Positions 1-13,400 of a stretch of 36,410 bases of DNA are shown in pieces. Source of the stretch: Spartobacteria bacterium (GTDB lineage Bacteria; Verrucomicrobiota; Kiritimatiellia; RZYC01). Each line of letters opens with the position of its first letter. Positions within the stretch are counted from its first letter, which is position 1. The notes beneath the pieces are model-generated. The model searched no databases, was not told where the DNA came from, and worked only from the letters and a program-made list of their open reading frames with translations. A program made the translations under genes and the position numbers. The stretch spans positions 1 to 36,410 of the forward strand of contig RZZM01000011.1 in the NCBI GenBank assembly GCA_009929845.1. Direction: 5' to 3'.

Positions 1-168
1 GTGGCTCAAAAAAGGGTTGTTGAGAAGTTGCCCATTTCCCAGTAAAATTCCGCACATTTCGAGCCAGCTTGTTCGGTATTTCTGGAAGAAGCTACCGCAG
101 GTGGATTGGATGACGAGCGTGTTTTGGCTAAAGCCACCGCTGATTTATGACGCTCAGCAATAATTATG
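1..168. other. AT-rich left edge with possible gene relics
   Basis: There is no complete gene here. Reading frame 1 gives a short C-terminus-like stretch that stops at 43-45. After that stop the same frame runs open from 46 to a TGA at 148-150 and ends in LDDERVLAKATADL, which resembles the tail of a protein. A competing open frame starting at base 2 also exists, so this could be chance. A 16-base string at 121-136 recurs almost exactly at 934-949, beyond the toxin-antitoxin pair. Confidence 0.25.
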
Positions 169-212
169 TTGACGCGATATGCATAAAGGGGTATGGGATT
201 ATGCATAAGGAG
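169..212 (+). promoter_or_regulatory. vapBC promoter and probable autoregulatory operator
   Basis: A -35-like TTGACG (169-174) lies 17 bp before a weak -10-like TATGGG (192-197). Two copies of the palindrome TATGCATA occur at 178-185 and 200-207, 22 bp apart, and the second extends to the perfect ten-base palindrome TTATGCATAA (199-208). The first copy sits between the promoter elements. The second overlaps the expected transcription start and the Shine-Dalgarno AAGGAG (207-212). Two palindromes about two helical turns apart are what a dimeric VapB repressor, acting with VapC, would be expected to bind. The promoter assignment is weaker than the palindromes. Confidence 0.45.
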
Positions 213-219
213 ACGCGCT

Positions 220-417
220 ATGAGAACAACGCTTGATCTACCAGAAGACCTTCTTAAGGAGGCCATGAAAGCAACCCATATTGAGACCAAAACGAGAGTA
301 ATTGTTACCGCATTGGAAGACCTGGTCAGGAAGAGCAAGATTTCTGAACTGAAGAAATACAAGGGAACTGTCTCGTTGGATATTGATATGAATAAAATAC
401 GAGCACGAGCATGCTAG
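220..417 (+). CDS. vapB: VapB-type antitoxin
   Basis: This 65-residue antitoxin of a type II toxin-antitoxin pair should bind and neutralise the VapC nuclease encoded next and repress its own operon. It opens with MRTTLDLPEDLLKEAMKAT, the beta-strand plus helix of a ribbon-helix-helix DNA-binding domain, as in DUF2191-type VapB proteins. The C-terminal part (KKYKGTVSLDIDMNKIR) is the expected toxin-wrapping tail. The ATG at 220 is preferred over the one at 193 because AAGGAG (207-212) lies seven bases before it and the family begins with exactly this M-R-T-T-L motif. It overlaps the toxin gene by 7 bp, so translation is probably coupled. The DNA is clearly more AT-rich than genes to the right, which fits horizontal acquisition. 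Confidence 0.88.
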   Translation: MRTTLDLPEDLLKEAMKATHIETKTRVIVTALEDLVRKSKISELKKYKGTVSLDIDMNKIRARAC

Positions 418-791
418 TTCTTGTAGATAGCTCCGTGTGGATCGATTACTTTCGGAGTGGGAATAAATCAGGAACACTCGACGAATTAATCGACAACAAC
501 CTGCTGGTGACGAATTCACTGATACTAACAGAATTAATCCCATTTCTGAGAATAAAGAACCAGCGGAGGGTAATAGCATTGCTGAATACCGTTGATAAAA
601 TAGATATAAATATCGATTGGGATCAAATCGCTGAATACCAGTATCTCTGCCTGAAGAAGGGGATAAATGGAGTAGGCATACCTGATCTAATACTAGCACA
701 AAATGCAAAACAACATTTCTGTGGGATTTATACACTCGATAAACATTTTCAAAAAATATCGAAAATCCTAAAGCTGGCTTTGGTTGGATGA
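411..791 (+). CDS. vapC: VapC-type PIN-domain toxin
   Basis: This is a PIN-domain endoribonuclease of 126 residues, the usual VapC size. VapC toxins are Mg2+-dependent RNases that cut tRNA or rRNA when released from the antitoxin. All four acidic metal ligands are visible: D6 in the N-terminal LVDSSVWIDYF, E41 in LILTELIPF, D92 in GIPDLILA and D110 in YTLDKHF. With these intact and no frameshift, the toxin is predicted to be active. Its ATG lies inside the last codons of the antitoxin gene (7-bp overlap). The specific RNA target cannot be read from the sequence. No terminator is evident after the stop codon. Confidence 0.92.
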   Translation: MLVLVDSSVWIDYFRSGNKSGTLDELIDNNLLVTNSLILTELIPFLRIKNQRRVIALLNTVDKIDINIDWDQIAEYQYLCLKKGINGVGIPDLILAQNAKQHFCGIYTLDKHFQKISKILKLALVG

Positions 792-1379
792 TTTTTTGCC
801 GAACCACCGCAGCCAGAATACGCTCTCACCGAACAGAACAAAAAAAAAGTAGGGACAGAGAAAGAATCACTTTGCAAAACAGAAATCGGCGGAGATTAAT
901 CAGGGCGTAAATGACCTTCTGCGCTCGGATATGGTTTTGGCAAAAGCCATGCAATGACCGAACATGAAAATGCGCCATACGGATGTTCCTTTATCACTCC
1001 ACATCCACGGGTGATTTTATCGTTGCGAACCGCTCCTGAGCGCGCTCCGCGAACCACCGCGTATCATCAGGGCATGGCGCGCATGAAACGACCAAACTAT
1101 GCGTAAATCCGGCCATTTTTTGGAAAAAGGTAACCCGACGTGATATGCCCCGGGAAAAATATCTAAAATTTAGTTTACAAGACGCGCCTCTCTGTGTAAC
1201 CAATAAATAGTTATATAATGTCGTGGTGTGACGTTGTGGCTGAATTATTGCACGGATCAAGAGGTCAGGTGGATCAGGAGCCTGTGGAGAAATAGAGAAT
1301 TGTAAGGTTTTGTCTCAGTGCAGGCACAAAAATGGGCGCGCTCTCATCAGGGAGTGATTGAGGTGAAGGCAAACCTGAA
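792..1379. other. Gene-poor stretch with degenerate coding relics
   Basis: About 590 bases without a convincing gene. The frame ending at the TGA at 955-957 is open from 853 and ends in LLRSDMVLAKAMQ. It has no start codon and looks like the tail of a decayed gene. On the minus strand an 88-codon frame (994-1260) has a protein-like end (PDDTRWFAERAQERF) but a poor front half, so it too may be a remnant. A run of A at about 839-848 precedes GTAGGGACAGAG. From memory that string resembles ones found beside IS200-type transposases, but no transposase is present here. The right part holds the promoter and long leader of the giant gene. Confidence 0.35.
1214..1219 (+). promoter_or_regulatory. Candidate -10 box upstream of the giant beta-helix gene
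   Basis: A perfect TATAAT lies about 195 bases before the chosen start codon of the giant gene. No good -35 box is found at the right distance (TCTGTG at 1191-1196 is poor). If used, it would give a 5' leader of roughly 185 bases. No known riboswitch was recognised in that leader. Confidence 0.35.
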
Positions 1380-1412
1380 GTGAGGCAAGATAAGGATACG
1401 AGGAGCGGCATG

Positions 1413-4400
1413 ATGAAAAGAAGTGTGGTCGGATTATTATTACTCAGTCTATTCGTTGGAACAACATCAGGAAATCTGTTGCAGGGCGAAAAAGGCCTGA
1501 CCGGTCAAAGCGGCGATAATGCTGTGCTGTCTTCTGAAGCAGTGGGCGCAGAGCCTGTAATCCGATATGTGTCATTGTCCGGAGGGCATGTTTCTCCGTT
1601 TACCAGTTGGACAACCGCGGCCACAAATATCCAGGATGCCATTGATGCCGCTGTGGATGGGGATGAAGTATTGGTTATGGATGGTGTGTATGAGACGGGG
1701 GGGCGCGTGCTGTATGGATCATTGACAAATCGCGTGGTGATCGACAAAGCTATAACAGTTAGAAGCTTTAATGGTCCCGGGGCGACTACGATCAGGGGGG
1801 CCGGACCCTTGGGGGATTCCGCGGTACGATGTGTTTTTGTCGGCAGCGATGCGGTGCTGGAAGGGTTTACATTAACTGACGGTTACACACGCACAAGTGA
1901 CTTCTGGTTTACGGAAAGAACCGGTGGTGGCGCGCTTAATTTCGGTACATTGAAGAATTGTATTCTGAGCGGCAATACCGCCCATAGTCATGGCGGTGGT
2001 TCCGGCGGCGGGACATTGAACAATTGTGTGTTAAGGGATAATGTCGCCGAGTCCGGTGGCGGGGCCTATATGGGCATACTGAACCATTGTACGGTGGTCA
2101 ACAATGCCGCGGATATTGCCGGCGGAACCCTGGAATCCACCCTCAAGAATTGTATTGTGTACTACAATACCGCGGTGAGCTACCCGAATATCTATCTGTT
2201 CCCATGGAATACGGCGATCTACTGCTGCACCATCCCCGGCCTTGGAGGAACAGCTAATACTACAAACGAGCCTCTGTTTGCCGATCCGGCCAATGGCGAT
2301 CTGCGTCTGATCGCTTGTTCCCCCTGTGTCGATTCCGGTATGGATATGCCTGAGATTACTTCGGATATAGAATGGAATCCTCGGCCATTGGATGCAGGCT
2401 GGGATATGGGGGCTTATGAGTATGTATATAAAGTAAATGATATTGATGGCGATGGTTTGCCGGATTGCTGGGAAATAGATAATGGGCTGAATCGCTTTGA
2501 TCCGGCGGATGCTTCTGATGATCCGGATGGCGATGGATTTTCGAACCTGCAGGAGTATTTGCTGGGAACCGATCCTCAGCATAATGATGCGGATGGCCTG
2601 ACGAATTTCCTGGTAAATGGCGGTTTCGAGGAGGGATACCTGGCGGATATTCCGGGCTGGGACGTTAATTATGATCGTATCCGGATTGAAAGCTGGGCAC
2701 GCCATACAGGAACCAATGGACTGTCCATGCCGGGGTGGACGTATGGTGGGTCCATTTGGCAGGATGTCATAGCCAAAGACTCGCTGTATTACACGTTTAC
2801 TATTCACGGCTATCGGGATGCTGATTTTCCTGGCCGTTTTACAGTCAGGATATATTTGGAGTTTCTGGCGGGTGACGAAACAGTACTGGCCACTCATTAT
2901 AAGGCAGTTCCTGGGCGCATTGAGGAGTGGGTCGATTACGGTATAAGCGCTTTCGCGCCGGTGGGAACGGAGTTTGCGCGGGTCAAGCTCTATTTCAGTG
3001 CGTCGGCGGATGCCGGCGGCGCCTTTAAATGGGATGATGCGAGATTAACGGCCACCACGGATATACCGCCTTCCGATACACATTACGTATCAGCGTCCGG
3101 CAGTCATTTGGCGCCCTTTTCCAGTTGGGAAACGGCCGCGACGAACATCCAGGATGCGATTGATGCCGCTGCAGAGCACGATACGGTCCTGGTTTCAAAT
3201 GGTGTTTACGAAACCGGCGGTCGGGTTGTGCATGAAGCGCTGGTTAATCGAGTAGTAATCGACAAGGCGATTACAGTAGAAAGTGTCAATGGCCCTGAAG
3301 TTACCATTATCAAGGGCGCTGGTCCCGTAGGTGACAGTGCTGTGCGCTGTGTCTATGTTGGCAGTTACGCCAAACTGGTCGGGTTTACCTTGACCAATGG
3401 GTATTCGGGCATCAATAACGACGTTTATCAGGAAGAGACCGGTGGAGGAGTATTCTGCGAACATTCTGCCGTTCTCAGCAACTGTGTTGTTACGGGTTGT
3501 GAAGCGAGAAATAATGGGGGGGGTGTAAATGGAGGAGATCTTTACAACTGTATCGTGAAAGGCAATCGGGCCTCGTATGGGGGTGGAGTACATAGTGGAG
3601 GAGTACTAAACAACTGTCTTATTACCGACAATCGGGCAACCAGTGGAGGTGGTGTGCATAATGGTGAACTATATGGTTGTATTCTCAAGAGAAATGAAGC
3701 AACGGATGGCGGCGGAGCGTATTATGCCGTATTGAACAACTGCGTACTGATGGATAACAGGGCCTCGTCTACAGGCGGTGGCGTGGCCTCCGGGTCTCTA
3801 AGGCACTGTACGGTCGTTAATAATTCTGCTGCTCGTTCCGGGGGGGGTACAAGCAGTTCGCATATGTTAAACAGTATTGTTTATTACAATTCAGCACCCG
3901 AGAATCCTAATACATTGCGCTATTCTGGAAGAATTACCGACACCTGTACAACGCCCCTGCCGGATGGATCGGGCAATATCACGAATGCTCCGCAGTTTGT
4001 GAACTTGGCTGGCGGGGATCTTCGCCTGGCAGCCAATTCTCCCTGCATTGATGCCGGTTCGGATTGGATTTCTCTTGTGTCTGACATTGAGGGTACATCG
4101 CGCCCGCTGGATGGCGATAATGATGGCACCGCGCTGTGGGATATGGGTGCGTATGAGTTTGTGAACTCGTTAGCCGATGCGGATGGTGATGGACTAACAG
4201 ATTCCTGGGAAACGGCTAATGGTCTTGATCCTGCTGATCCATTGGATGCGTTGGAAGATCCGGACAATGACGGTCTGACGAATCTGAGCGAGCATGCCCG
4301 TAGGACGGACCCGCAGAACGGAGATACCGATGGTGATGGATTCCTGGATGGGTATGAAGTTGAGGAGAATACCGATCCACTCGATCCAACCGACCCGCAT

Positions 4401-7400
4401 ACACCAACACACTACGTCGCTCCTTCAGGAGCACATGTGCCTCCCTTTGTTACATGGGCAACGGCAGCCACCAATATCCAGGAGGCGGTTACTATGGCGA
4501 GTGCCGGAGATCGTGTGCTGGTCTCCAATGGTGTGTATACAACAGGCATGTATTCAACCCCTGAATTTGTTGGGGCGGACAGCCGGATTGTCGTCACTTC
4601 GGCTATCACCGTTGCAAGTATCAATGGCGCCGCGCATACGAAGGTTACAGCAGAGCAGAATGTCCTTTGTGCCTATCTTTCAGATGGCGCTGAATTAACA
4701 GGATTCACACTGGATGTTGAAGATGGTGGCATGGGGGGAGGCGTCAGGTGTCTGGAAGGAGCTTTACTTGATCGTTGTATAGTCAGGAACGGTTCTGTCG
4801 GTGCCGATGGCGGAAATGTCCACAGTTATGATTCCGTGGTACGGAATTGTTTGCTGACAGGCGGTTCTTCCTTTCGTGGTGGCGGAGTCTCCATGATTGG
4901 TGCTGATGCTCGACTGGAAAATTGCACGGTTGTAGACAACACATCGTATATCGGCGGTGGTGTCCACTGTGAGGCGGGGAGCGTCGTAAACTGCATCATC
5001 TGGGATAATACGGGCATTGCTGCTGGAGATAACTGGTCTTTGCTGGATGCTAATGTAACCTACTGTTGTACAACGCCGGATCCGGGCGGTGTCGGGAATA
5101 CGACTGGCGATCCCATGTTTGCTGCCGGTTATGCCTTGTCCTACAACTCGTCCTGTCTGGATACGGGGACGGAGCTTTTATCCTGCCCAAGTGATATTGT
5201 AGGCGCCTTACGTCCGCTTGACGGTGATGATGATGGCTTCAGGGCCTGGGATATCGGCGCGTATGAATTGCTGTATGTATTTGTGGATACCGATGGTGAC
5301 GGCATGCCGAATGATTGGGAACTCCTGAACAATTTGAACCCGACCAATCCGTCGGATGCTTCCGATGATCCGGATGGAGATGGATTGATCAATATTGAAG
5401 AATATTACTACCGGACAGATCCGCATGATTCCGACACCGATGGTGATGGGTTCTCCGACAGTGACGAGTTGAACAGCGGAACTGATCCGCGCGATGCAAA
5501 CAGTTCTCCGGCCGTCCGTTATGTGTCACCCGTCGGTGGTCATGTGCCGCCATTTACTTCATGGGCAACAGCAGCGACGAATATTCAGTCTGCCGTGGAT
5601 GCCGCTGTGAATGATAATACCATTCTGGTTACTAATGGAATCTATGAAACGGGCGGACGCGTGGTGGGTGAAGCATTGACCAATCGAGTGGTGATCGACA
5701 AGATGATTACTATCCGGAGCGTGAATGGTCCGGACGAGACGATCATCCGGGGTGCGGGACCATTGGGTGATTCCGCGGTGCGGTGTGTTTATTTTGCGAC
5801 CAATGCAACCATGGAGGGCTTTACCCTGGCCGATGGCCATACCCGTACGAATGGATATTGGGTCACCGAGAGCTCCGGAGGCGCGGCGTACGGCGGTGTG
5901 CTGAATAATTGTATTTTGACCGGCAACAAGGTCCATGCCAACGGTGGGGCCACTATCGATAGCACATTAATCAACTGTCGTGTAATCGAAAACAAAGCCA
6001 TGTCTTCGGGTGGAGGGGTCTACAGAGGGCAGATCAGCAACTGTGAAATAACGGGTAATGCCGCGGGCAATTATGGTGGCGGAGCTTACAACTGTACTGT
6101 AATCGACTGTGAGGTGACAGGAAACTCAGCTAGGAATGGGGGTGGAGTCTGTGATGGAAGCATTGAGAATAGCCTGTTGAGTGAAAACAGTGCTGTGAGC
6201 TATGGTGGAGGAGCCTACAATGCAAGCATGCGGAACTGCAGGGTTATAAATAACTCAGCCAGTGCTGGTGGTGGAGCGGCCTATGGCTCACTTGTGAACA
6301 GTGTGCTCTATGGAAATAGTGGTGGCGGTGCGTTTGGTAGATTTTTTGTCGTGACGGGGCAGCATTGCGGCTACAGCGGGTGTTATCCAATTGGTTATTA
6401 TATAGCTGATATGACGATCAGCCATTGTGTCATTATGGGCAATAGCGGCGCTGGGGTAACATATGGCACGGTAGACAGCAGCATTGTATACGACAACTCA
6501 CAGGGTAATTATCAGAATTCCTCACTTCAATATAGTTGTTCAACGCCCATGCCTGTCGGAACCGGCAATATTACCAATGAACCAATGATGGCCAGTTTAG
6601 CGCATATAAGTGTAAACTCTCCATGTGTAGGCGCGGGAAATCCCATCAGTGTTTCAGGTACGGATATTGATGGTGAGGCTTGGCTGAATCCACCTTCCAT
6701 GGGGTGTGATGAAGTAGTCGTGGGTAGCATAACGGGTGATCTCTCTGTTGAAGTAACGGCGTCCCATACACTTGTAGAGCCCGGGATGCCGGTGCGTTTT
6801 ACCGGCTACATTCAGGGACGTGTTTCACATAGTGTATGGGATTTTGGCATGGGTATGCCTGGTGTTGCCAATCAGGCCTATGTCTCCCATGCGTTTGATG
6901 CGGTTGGGAGTTATGATGTTGTTTTTCGCGCGTATAATGAGACGTATCCAGCAGGGGTCGCTGTAACCGTGACGGTAGAAGTCGTCGATCAAGCCATTCA
7001 TTATGTAGATGTTCATAATGACACCCCGTTAGCTCCCTATTCCTCCTGGGCCACGGCGGCAACAAAGATTCAGGATGCGATTGATGTGGCGGCTGATGGA
7101 GCCGTTGTTCTTGTCACCAATGGAACCTATGAAACCGGTAGCCGCCTGGCGGGTGGCCAGATGCTGGCTAATCGTGTGGTGATTGATAAGCCTGTTGTCG
7201 TACAAAGTGTGAATGGTCCTGAAGTTACGTTTATCAAAGGCGTGGGACCACTGGGGGAAAACGCGATACGATGTGCCTTTGTTGGGCATGGAGCAGTGCT
7301 GGATGGCTTTACGCTGACCAACGGTCATTCTCATACGCGCACTTACTGGGGGTTTGAAATAGTTGGTGGGGCGGTTTGGTGCGAATCATCAGGGGTTCTG

Positions 7401-10400
7401 AATCATTGTGTGCTGACCGGTAATGAGGCTGCTTATAATGGTGGTGGCTCGTATAACGGAATTCTGAATAGTTGTAAGCTAATCGGCAATACGGCAGGTG
7501 ATTCCGGTGGCGGTTCTTACAACACGGCACTGAATAACTGTCTGTTGACGGCGAATACCGCTGGTCGCCGTGGTGGTGGATCTTATGGTGGCACACTGAA
7601 TAATTGTACAGTGACGGATAATAAAGCCATAGACTACGGTGGCGGAAGTTGTCTCGGTCAATTGAAAAACAGTATTGTCTATTACAATGCGGCGCCGGAT
7701 GACCCGAACACATACCTTGGTTCGATGAACTACACCTGTACACAGCCGCTGCCTGATGCCGGTGAGGGAAACATTGATGATGTGCCGATGATGGCAAGTA
7801 TGGGGTATCTGAGTTCGATGTCGCCCTGTATAGGCGCCGGGAGTTCCTCATACGTTACGGGTACGGATATCGATGGCGAGGCTTGGCGGAATCCTCCTTC
7901 CATGGGATGTGATGAAGTGACTGTCGGTTCCATTACAGGGCCACTGAGTGTGTCTGTTGAAACCCCTTATACAAGTGCATCCATCCATTTTGAGGTGCCT
8001 TTCACGGCCCATGTGGCAGGGCGCGCTTCCAGTAATGCATGGGATTTTGGCGATGGAACACCCGTGGTTTACAATCGCGCATCCCTTTCTCATTCGTTTG
8101 CGGCAGCAGGTGTATACGATGTAGTTTTACGAGTGTACAACGAAAGCTATCCGGCAGGTGTTGCCGCTACAGTGACTGTGCAGATTATTGATGTGGTGTA
8201 TTATGTTGACGTTAATAACAGCACCCCGTCAGCGCCCTATACATCCTGGGCTACGGCGGCAACGGATATCCAGTCGGCCATAGATGCGGTATCACTTCCC
8301 GGCGCCCTGGTGCTCGTGAGTAATGGCGTATACGGGACGGGGGAGCGTGTTGTGCATGATACATTAAGAAATCGTGTTGTTGTTGAAGGGTATATAACAG
8401 TGCGCAGTGTGAATGGTCCGGAAGTGACCATGATTCAAGGTGCCGGTCCTGTTGGTGATCTGGCGATTCGATGTGCATATGTAGGAACCAATGCCGTATT
8501 GGATGGGTTTACACTGCAGGGTGGCCACACCCTTAGCCATGGTAATTACCAGACAGAGAGACGTGGAGGCGGCGCCTGGTGTGAACCATTGGGGGTCCTG
8601 ACCAATTGTATTTTATCAGGCAATGCCGCTTTTTCATATGGCGGAGGTGTTGTCGGAGGAAAACTGTACAATTGTATATTTGAGGGTAACTGTGCGCAAC
8701 GGGGTGGAGGCGCGGCAGAGACTATTCTCTATAACTGTTTGTTGCTTAACAATGCCGCCACAGAAAGTGGTGGTGGCACCGCATTTGCTGAAGTCTATAA
8801 TAGTTTATTCGAGAATAATTCGGCAAATGTAGGTGGTGCCGCATATGCAGGGAAAGTATATAACTGTACATTAACCGGGAATACAGCAGCACAACAGGCG
8901 GGTGGTTTCGGTGGCTATCGATCCACTATATATAATTCAATTATCTACAATAATGTGGCGCCTAAAGAACCCAATGTATCCGTCTCGTGTATACTCTCGT
9001 ATTGCTGCACTACACCTGATCCGGGTGGAACCGGTAACACTACCAATGATCCCATGTTTGTGGATTGGGGTAATGGCGACTACCGGTTGTCTGCCGGGTC
9101 CCCCTGTATCGATGCCGGCGCGGATATGTCGGAAATAACAACGGACTTGGGCGGCACGCCGCGTCCCCTGGATGGCGATAACGACAGCGTCGCCCGATGG
9201 GACATGGGGGCCTATGAATTTTTACATGACGCGGCGGATACGGATGGGGATGGCTACACGGATCGTGTTGAAATTGAAGAGGGTACTGACCCGCTTGATC
9301 CGGAGAGCTACCCAGGTGTTCCGACTCATTATGTGTCCCTGTCCGGTAGCCATGTGGCCCCGTTTACCAGTTGGGCCACAGCGGCAACGAATATCCAGGC
9401 GGCCGTCGATGTGGCGGCGGAAGGGGATATTGTTTTGATAATGGATGGAATCTATAATGTGGAATATGTAAACAATGTGCATCGACCGATATCTATAAAT
9501 AAACCCATAACCGTACGGAGCTTGAACGGGCCGCATTTCACCGTAATTGATGGCAAATATATGAGTCGTTGTGTCAATCTTTCAAATGGCGCACAACTGC
9601 TTGGCGTTACCATCAGGAATGGCTTTGCCGGGAAAACCGGTTCTTCTCCCTATGATTCCCGCGGGGGCGGGGTGTGCATGGGAGATGCATATATCGCCGA
9701 TTGCATAATTCAGAGTAACCGGGTTGGGCGCACGGCAGATACAACGGATATGCAGGGCGGTGGAATCTATTGCAATCAGGGAACTGTCGAAAGATGCCTG
9801 CTGACGGACAATACGGCCTATTATGGTGGGAATGTATATTCACAGGATGGATGTTTGCGTAATTGTGTGATTACTCGAGGCGTTGGTTGGAGCATGGGCG
9901 GCGGCGTATACCAAAAAGGCGCGGATGCTGTTATCCAGCACTGTACCATTGTCGGCAATAGCGCCGGCATACTGACCTTTGATGGAGAAATCATCAACAG
10001 TATTATTGCTCACAATGGTTCTACCGGCAGCAATAACTGGCAGTCCGCTTATGATGCGACCCGTTTTAGAAATTGTTGCATTACACCCATTCCGAATAAT
10101 AGCACAAACTGCATATCCGCCCTGCCCGGTTTGATAGAGGACGGCTATGCGCTGGGCGCTGATTCGCCGTGTATTGATGCAGGCGCCGCCATTGATGTAG
10201 TTACTGATTATCTTAACGTCCCCAGGCCGTTGGACGGAAATCATGATGGACAGGCATTGTCAGATATCGGCGCCTATGAGTATAGGGCTTATGATCTGGG
10301 AGGTGATATGGCCCTGAAAATCGGATTGCATCCCTGTCGCGTGGCGACGAATATCCCGGTGCAGTTTACAAGTATCATTGAAGGATTCCCCACAGCCATT

Positions 10401-13400
10401 GTATGGTCTGTCAATGGCAATGCAGCGGGCGTGGCGGAGACGCTTATTCATAGTTTCGGTACAACAGGGATATATGAAATAGTTCTATCTGCATGGAATA
10501 TGGATGGTATGGCCCGTGTAACCTCACGTGTTGAAGTCCTGGACTATCTGGCATATGTTGTTTCTTCTGGAAGTACACCCATCGCTCCGTATTTGTCATG
10601 GGCCACGGCGGCAACAAATATACAGGATGCCATCAATGAATCGTATTACGGCGCGTCTATCCTTGTGAGTAATGGTGTCTATAATTCGGGGAAACAGGAT
10701 TATCCCATATCCGTGGAAGGTCCATGTCCGACACGAGTAGTTCTTTCGAATGCGGTTTCCGTCAGAAGCGTAAATGGACCGGCATATACATGTATTGCAG
10801 GGCAGGGGCCGGTAGGCACATCCGCCGTCCGCTGTGTTGGGATTGATGCGTTGTGTGTACTGGATGGCTTTACGGTATCCGGTGGCCATACCCTGTGTGG
10901 TCAGTATGGCGGTGGTGGGGTGTGTTTGAGCTCAGGAAAAAGCAGTATAACAAATTGTATTATTGAATACAATGTTGCTGATCTGCGTGGTGGCGGCATC
11001 TATAGTGTTGAGCGAAACAATGAAGGCGTGGCATATAATTGCATTATTCGTCATAATCGGGCCAATCAATCAGGGGGAGGATCAGCCGCGACACGTTTGT
11101 ACTCATGTTTGATTGTCAGTAATTCGGCCCGAAGTGCCGGGGGTGGAGTTATGGAGGGAACCCTGAATAATTGTATGCTTTCAGGAAATGTCTCGGAGGA
11201 GGGTGCAGGCGGTGGAGTTTCCTGGGCTACGCTAAACGAATGTGTACTGTCGGGAAATCAGGCCGTACGTGGCGGGGGCGCCTGGTGCGCTACGATGAAT
11301 AACTGCATCCTGTCTGGAAATGTTGCGATGGAAGCAGGCGGCGCGGATACATGCTGGTTACGTCATTGTACATTGACAGGTAACAGGGCGGAAAGAGAAG
11401 ACGGTGGAGCTGGCAGTTCAAAAATTATAAACTGTATTGTGTATTACAACACGGCGTCTAATTATCCGAATGTCGGCAGATATTCAACAATAGCGTATAG
11501 TTGCACAACGCCGGAAGTTGATGGCGTGGGCATAATCACCAACGAACCCATGTTTATGGATCGGGTGAATGGAGATTCCCGGTTGTCTGCCCTTTCCCCC
11601 TGTATCGATGCCGGCGCGAATATGCCGGAAATAGCGGTGGACATGGATGGCACGCCGCGTCCCCTGGATGGCGATAACGACGGTGCCGCCCGATGGGACA
11701 TGGGGGCCTATGAGTATATAGGGGAGCCCATGGAAACCATGACGCACTATGTGGATGTTAACAGCGTCAGTCCTCAGCCGCCCTATGCTACGCCGGAAAC
11801 CGCCGCGGATAACATCCAGGATGCAATTGATGCGGCCGATGATGGGGATACCGTGCTGGTCATGGCCGGCTTGTATGAAACCGGCGGACGCGTGGCGGAT
11901 GGGGCGATGATGAATCGTGTGGTGATTAATAAAGCAATTACAGTGCAGAGCGTGAACGGCCCGGAAATGACTATCATCAAGGGGGTTGGTCCGCTGGGCG
12001 CTTCTGCGGTGCGGTGTGCTTATCTGTCCTCCAATGCCGTCTTGGAGGGGTTCACGCTGACCGAAGGCCATACCCGTACGGATGGCGACTACGCTACGGA
12101 GATGTCCGGCGGCGGTGTCTGGTGTGCCGACGGCGGGACCTTGAAGAATTGTGTCCTGACCGACAACCATGCCGCACTGAAGGGTGGTGGCGCCTATAAT
12201 GGGGTGTTGAACAACTGCAGGCTCCTGGGCAACTCCGCGAATCAGGGCGGTGGCGCTTATGTCGGCACGCTGAACAACTGCCTGCTCATGAATAATTCAG
12301 CAAACCTGGGTGGCGGCGCCTATCGTGCAACGATGAACAATTGCACCTTGACCGATAATGCGGCCCAGTCCGGTGGCGGGTTTGCCGGCGGTATACTTGG
12401 GAATTGCATCGTCTACTACAATAGCGGTCCGAATGTTCTCTATAGTGACAGTTCGGTGGACTACTCATGTCTATGGCCTTTACTCGGCACTGGAATCGGG
12501 AACATTACCAACGCGCCGCGTATGGCGTTCATGGGGCGCCTGAGTGTGGATTCGCCCTGTATAGGCGCAGGAAGTATGACTTTTGCTTCCGGTACTGATA
12601 TCGATGGCGATGAGTGGCGGAATCCTCCGTCCATGGGATGCGATGAAATGATGGTTGGCACGGCTACCGGCGAACTCAGAATCGTTGTCAGGGCAGCCTT
12701 TGCGCATGTGGCCGTTGGCTTTCCTGTCTATTTCACGGCCTTTGGAGAAGGGCGTGCGACCCGGAGTGAGTGGGATTTCGGCGACGGCAGTCCTGTAAAG
12801 GCAAATCAGTCCCGTCTTTCTCATGCCTTCACAACGGCAGGGATATATGATGTGGTATTGCGGGCCTATAACGAGACGTATTCCAATGGAGTGACGGCAA
12901 CCGTACAGGTGCAGGTGGTCGAACAGCCCATCCACTACGTGGATATGGACAACAGTATGCCGTCCGCGCCCTACACCAGTTGGTCTTCGGCGGCAACGAC
13001 TATCCAGGAGGCCATTGATGTGGTTTCCATCCCGGGGTCATTGGTGCTGGTGAGCAATGGGATCTATTCTGCGGGGGTGCATCCGACGCCCACCTCCTCC
13101 ATGCATGAAAGCCGTGTGGTGGTGACATCGGCGGTGAGTGTGGTCAGTGTGAATGGGGCGGAGCATACAACGATTGAAGGAGCGGACAATGTATACTGCG
13201 CTTATCTTGCCCATGAAGCGCGGCTTTCGGGCTTTACGCTTGATGCCGAAGGCGCAGGTTCTCGCGGCGGCGTTAAGTGTTATGACGGCGCCGTTCTGGA
13301 ACGCTGCGTGGTCAGAAACGGCAACAACGGCGATGGCGGCAACGTCTACAGTCACAGCGCAACGGTGCGAAACTGCCTGCTAACCGGCGGCATTTGCTAT

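Larger units (their letters stand above)
3081..4409 (+). repeat. Beta-helix module 2 with long DxDxDG linker
   Basis: About 443 residues. It has an HYVS-type head, a helix with seven or so GGG coils, and a WDMGAYEF end. Three Asp-rich calcium-type repeats (DADGDGLTD, EDPDNDGLTN, DTDGDGFLD) follow. Two G8 tracts lie in this module. Confidence 0.8.

Noticed and set aside
2031-2897. 288-codon minus-strand open frame inside the giant gene
   Set aside because: It is antisense to clear beta-helix coding sequence, its translation is low-complexity Ile/Arg-rich, and it has no Shine-Dalgarno. It is a shadow frame.
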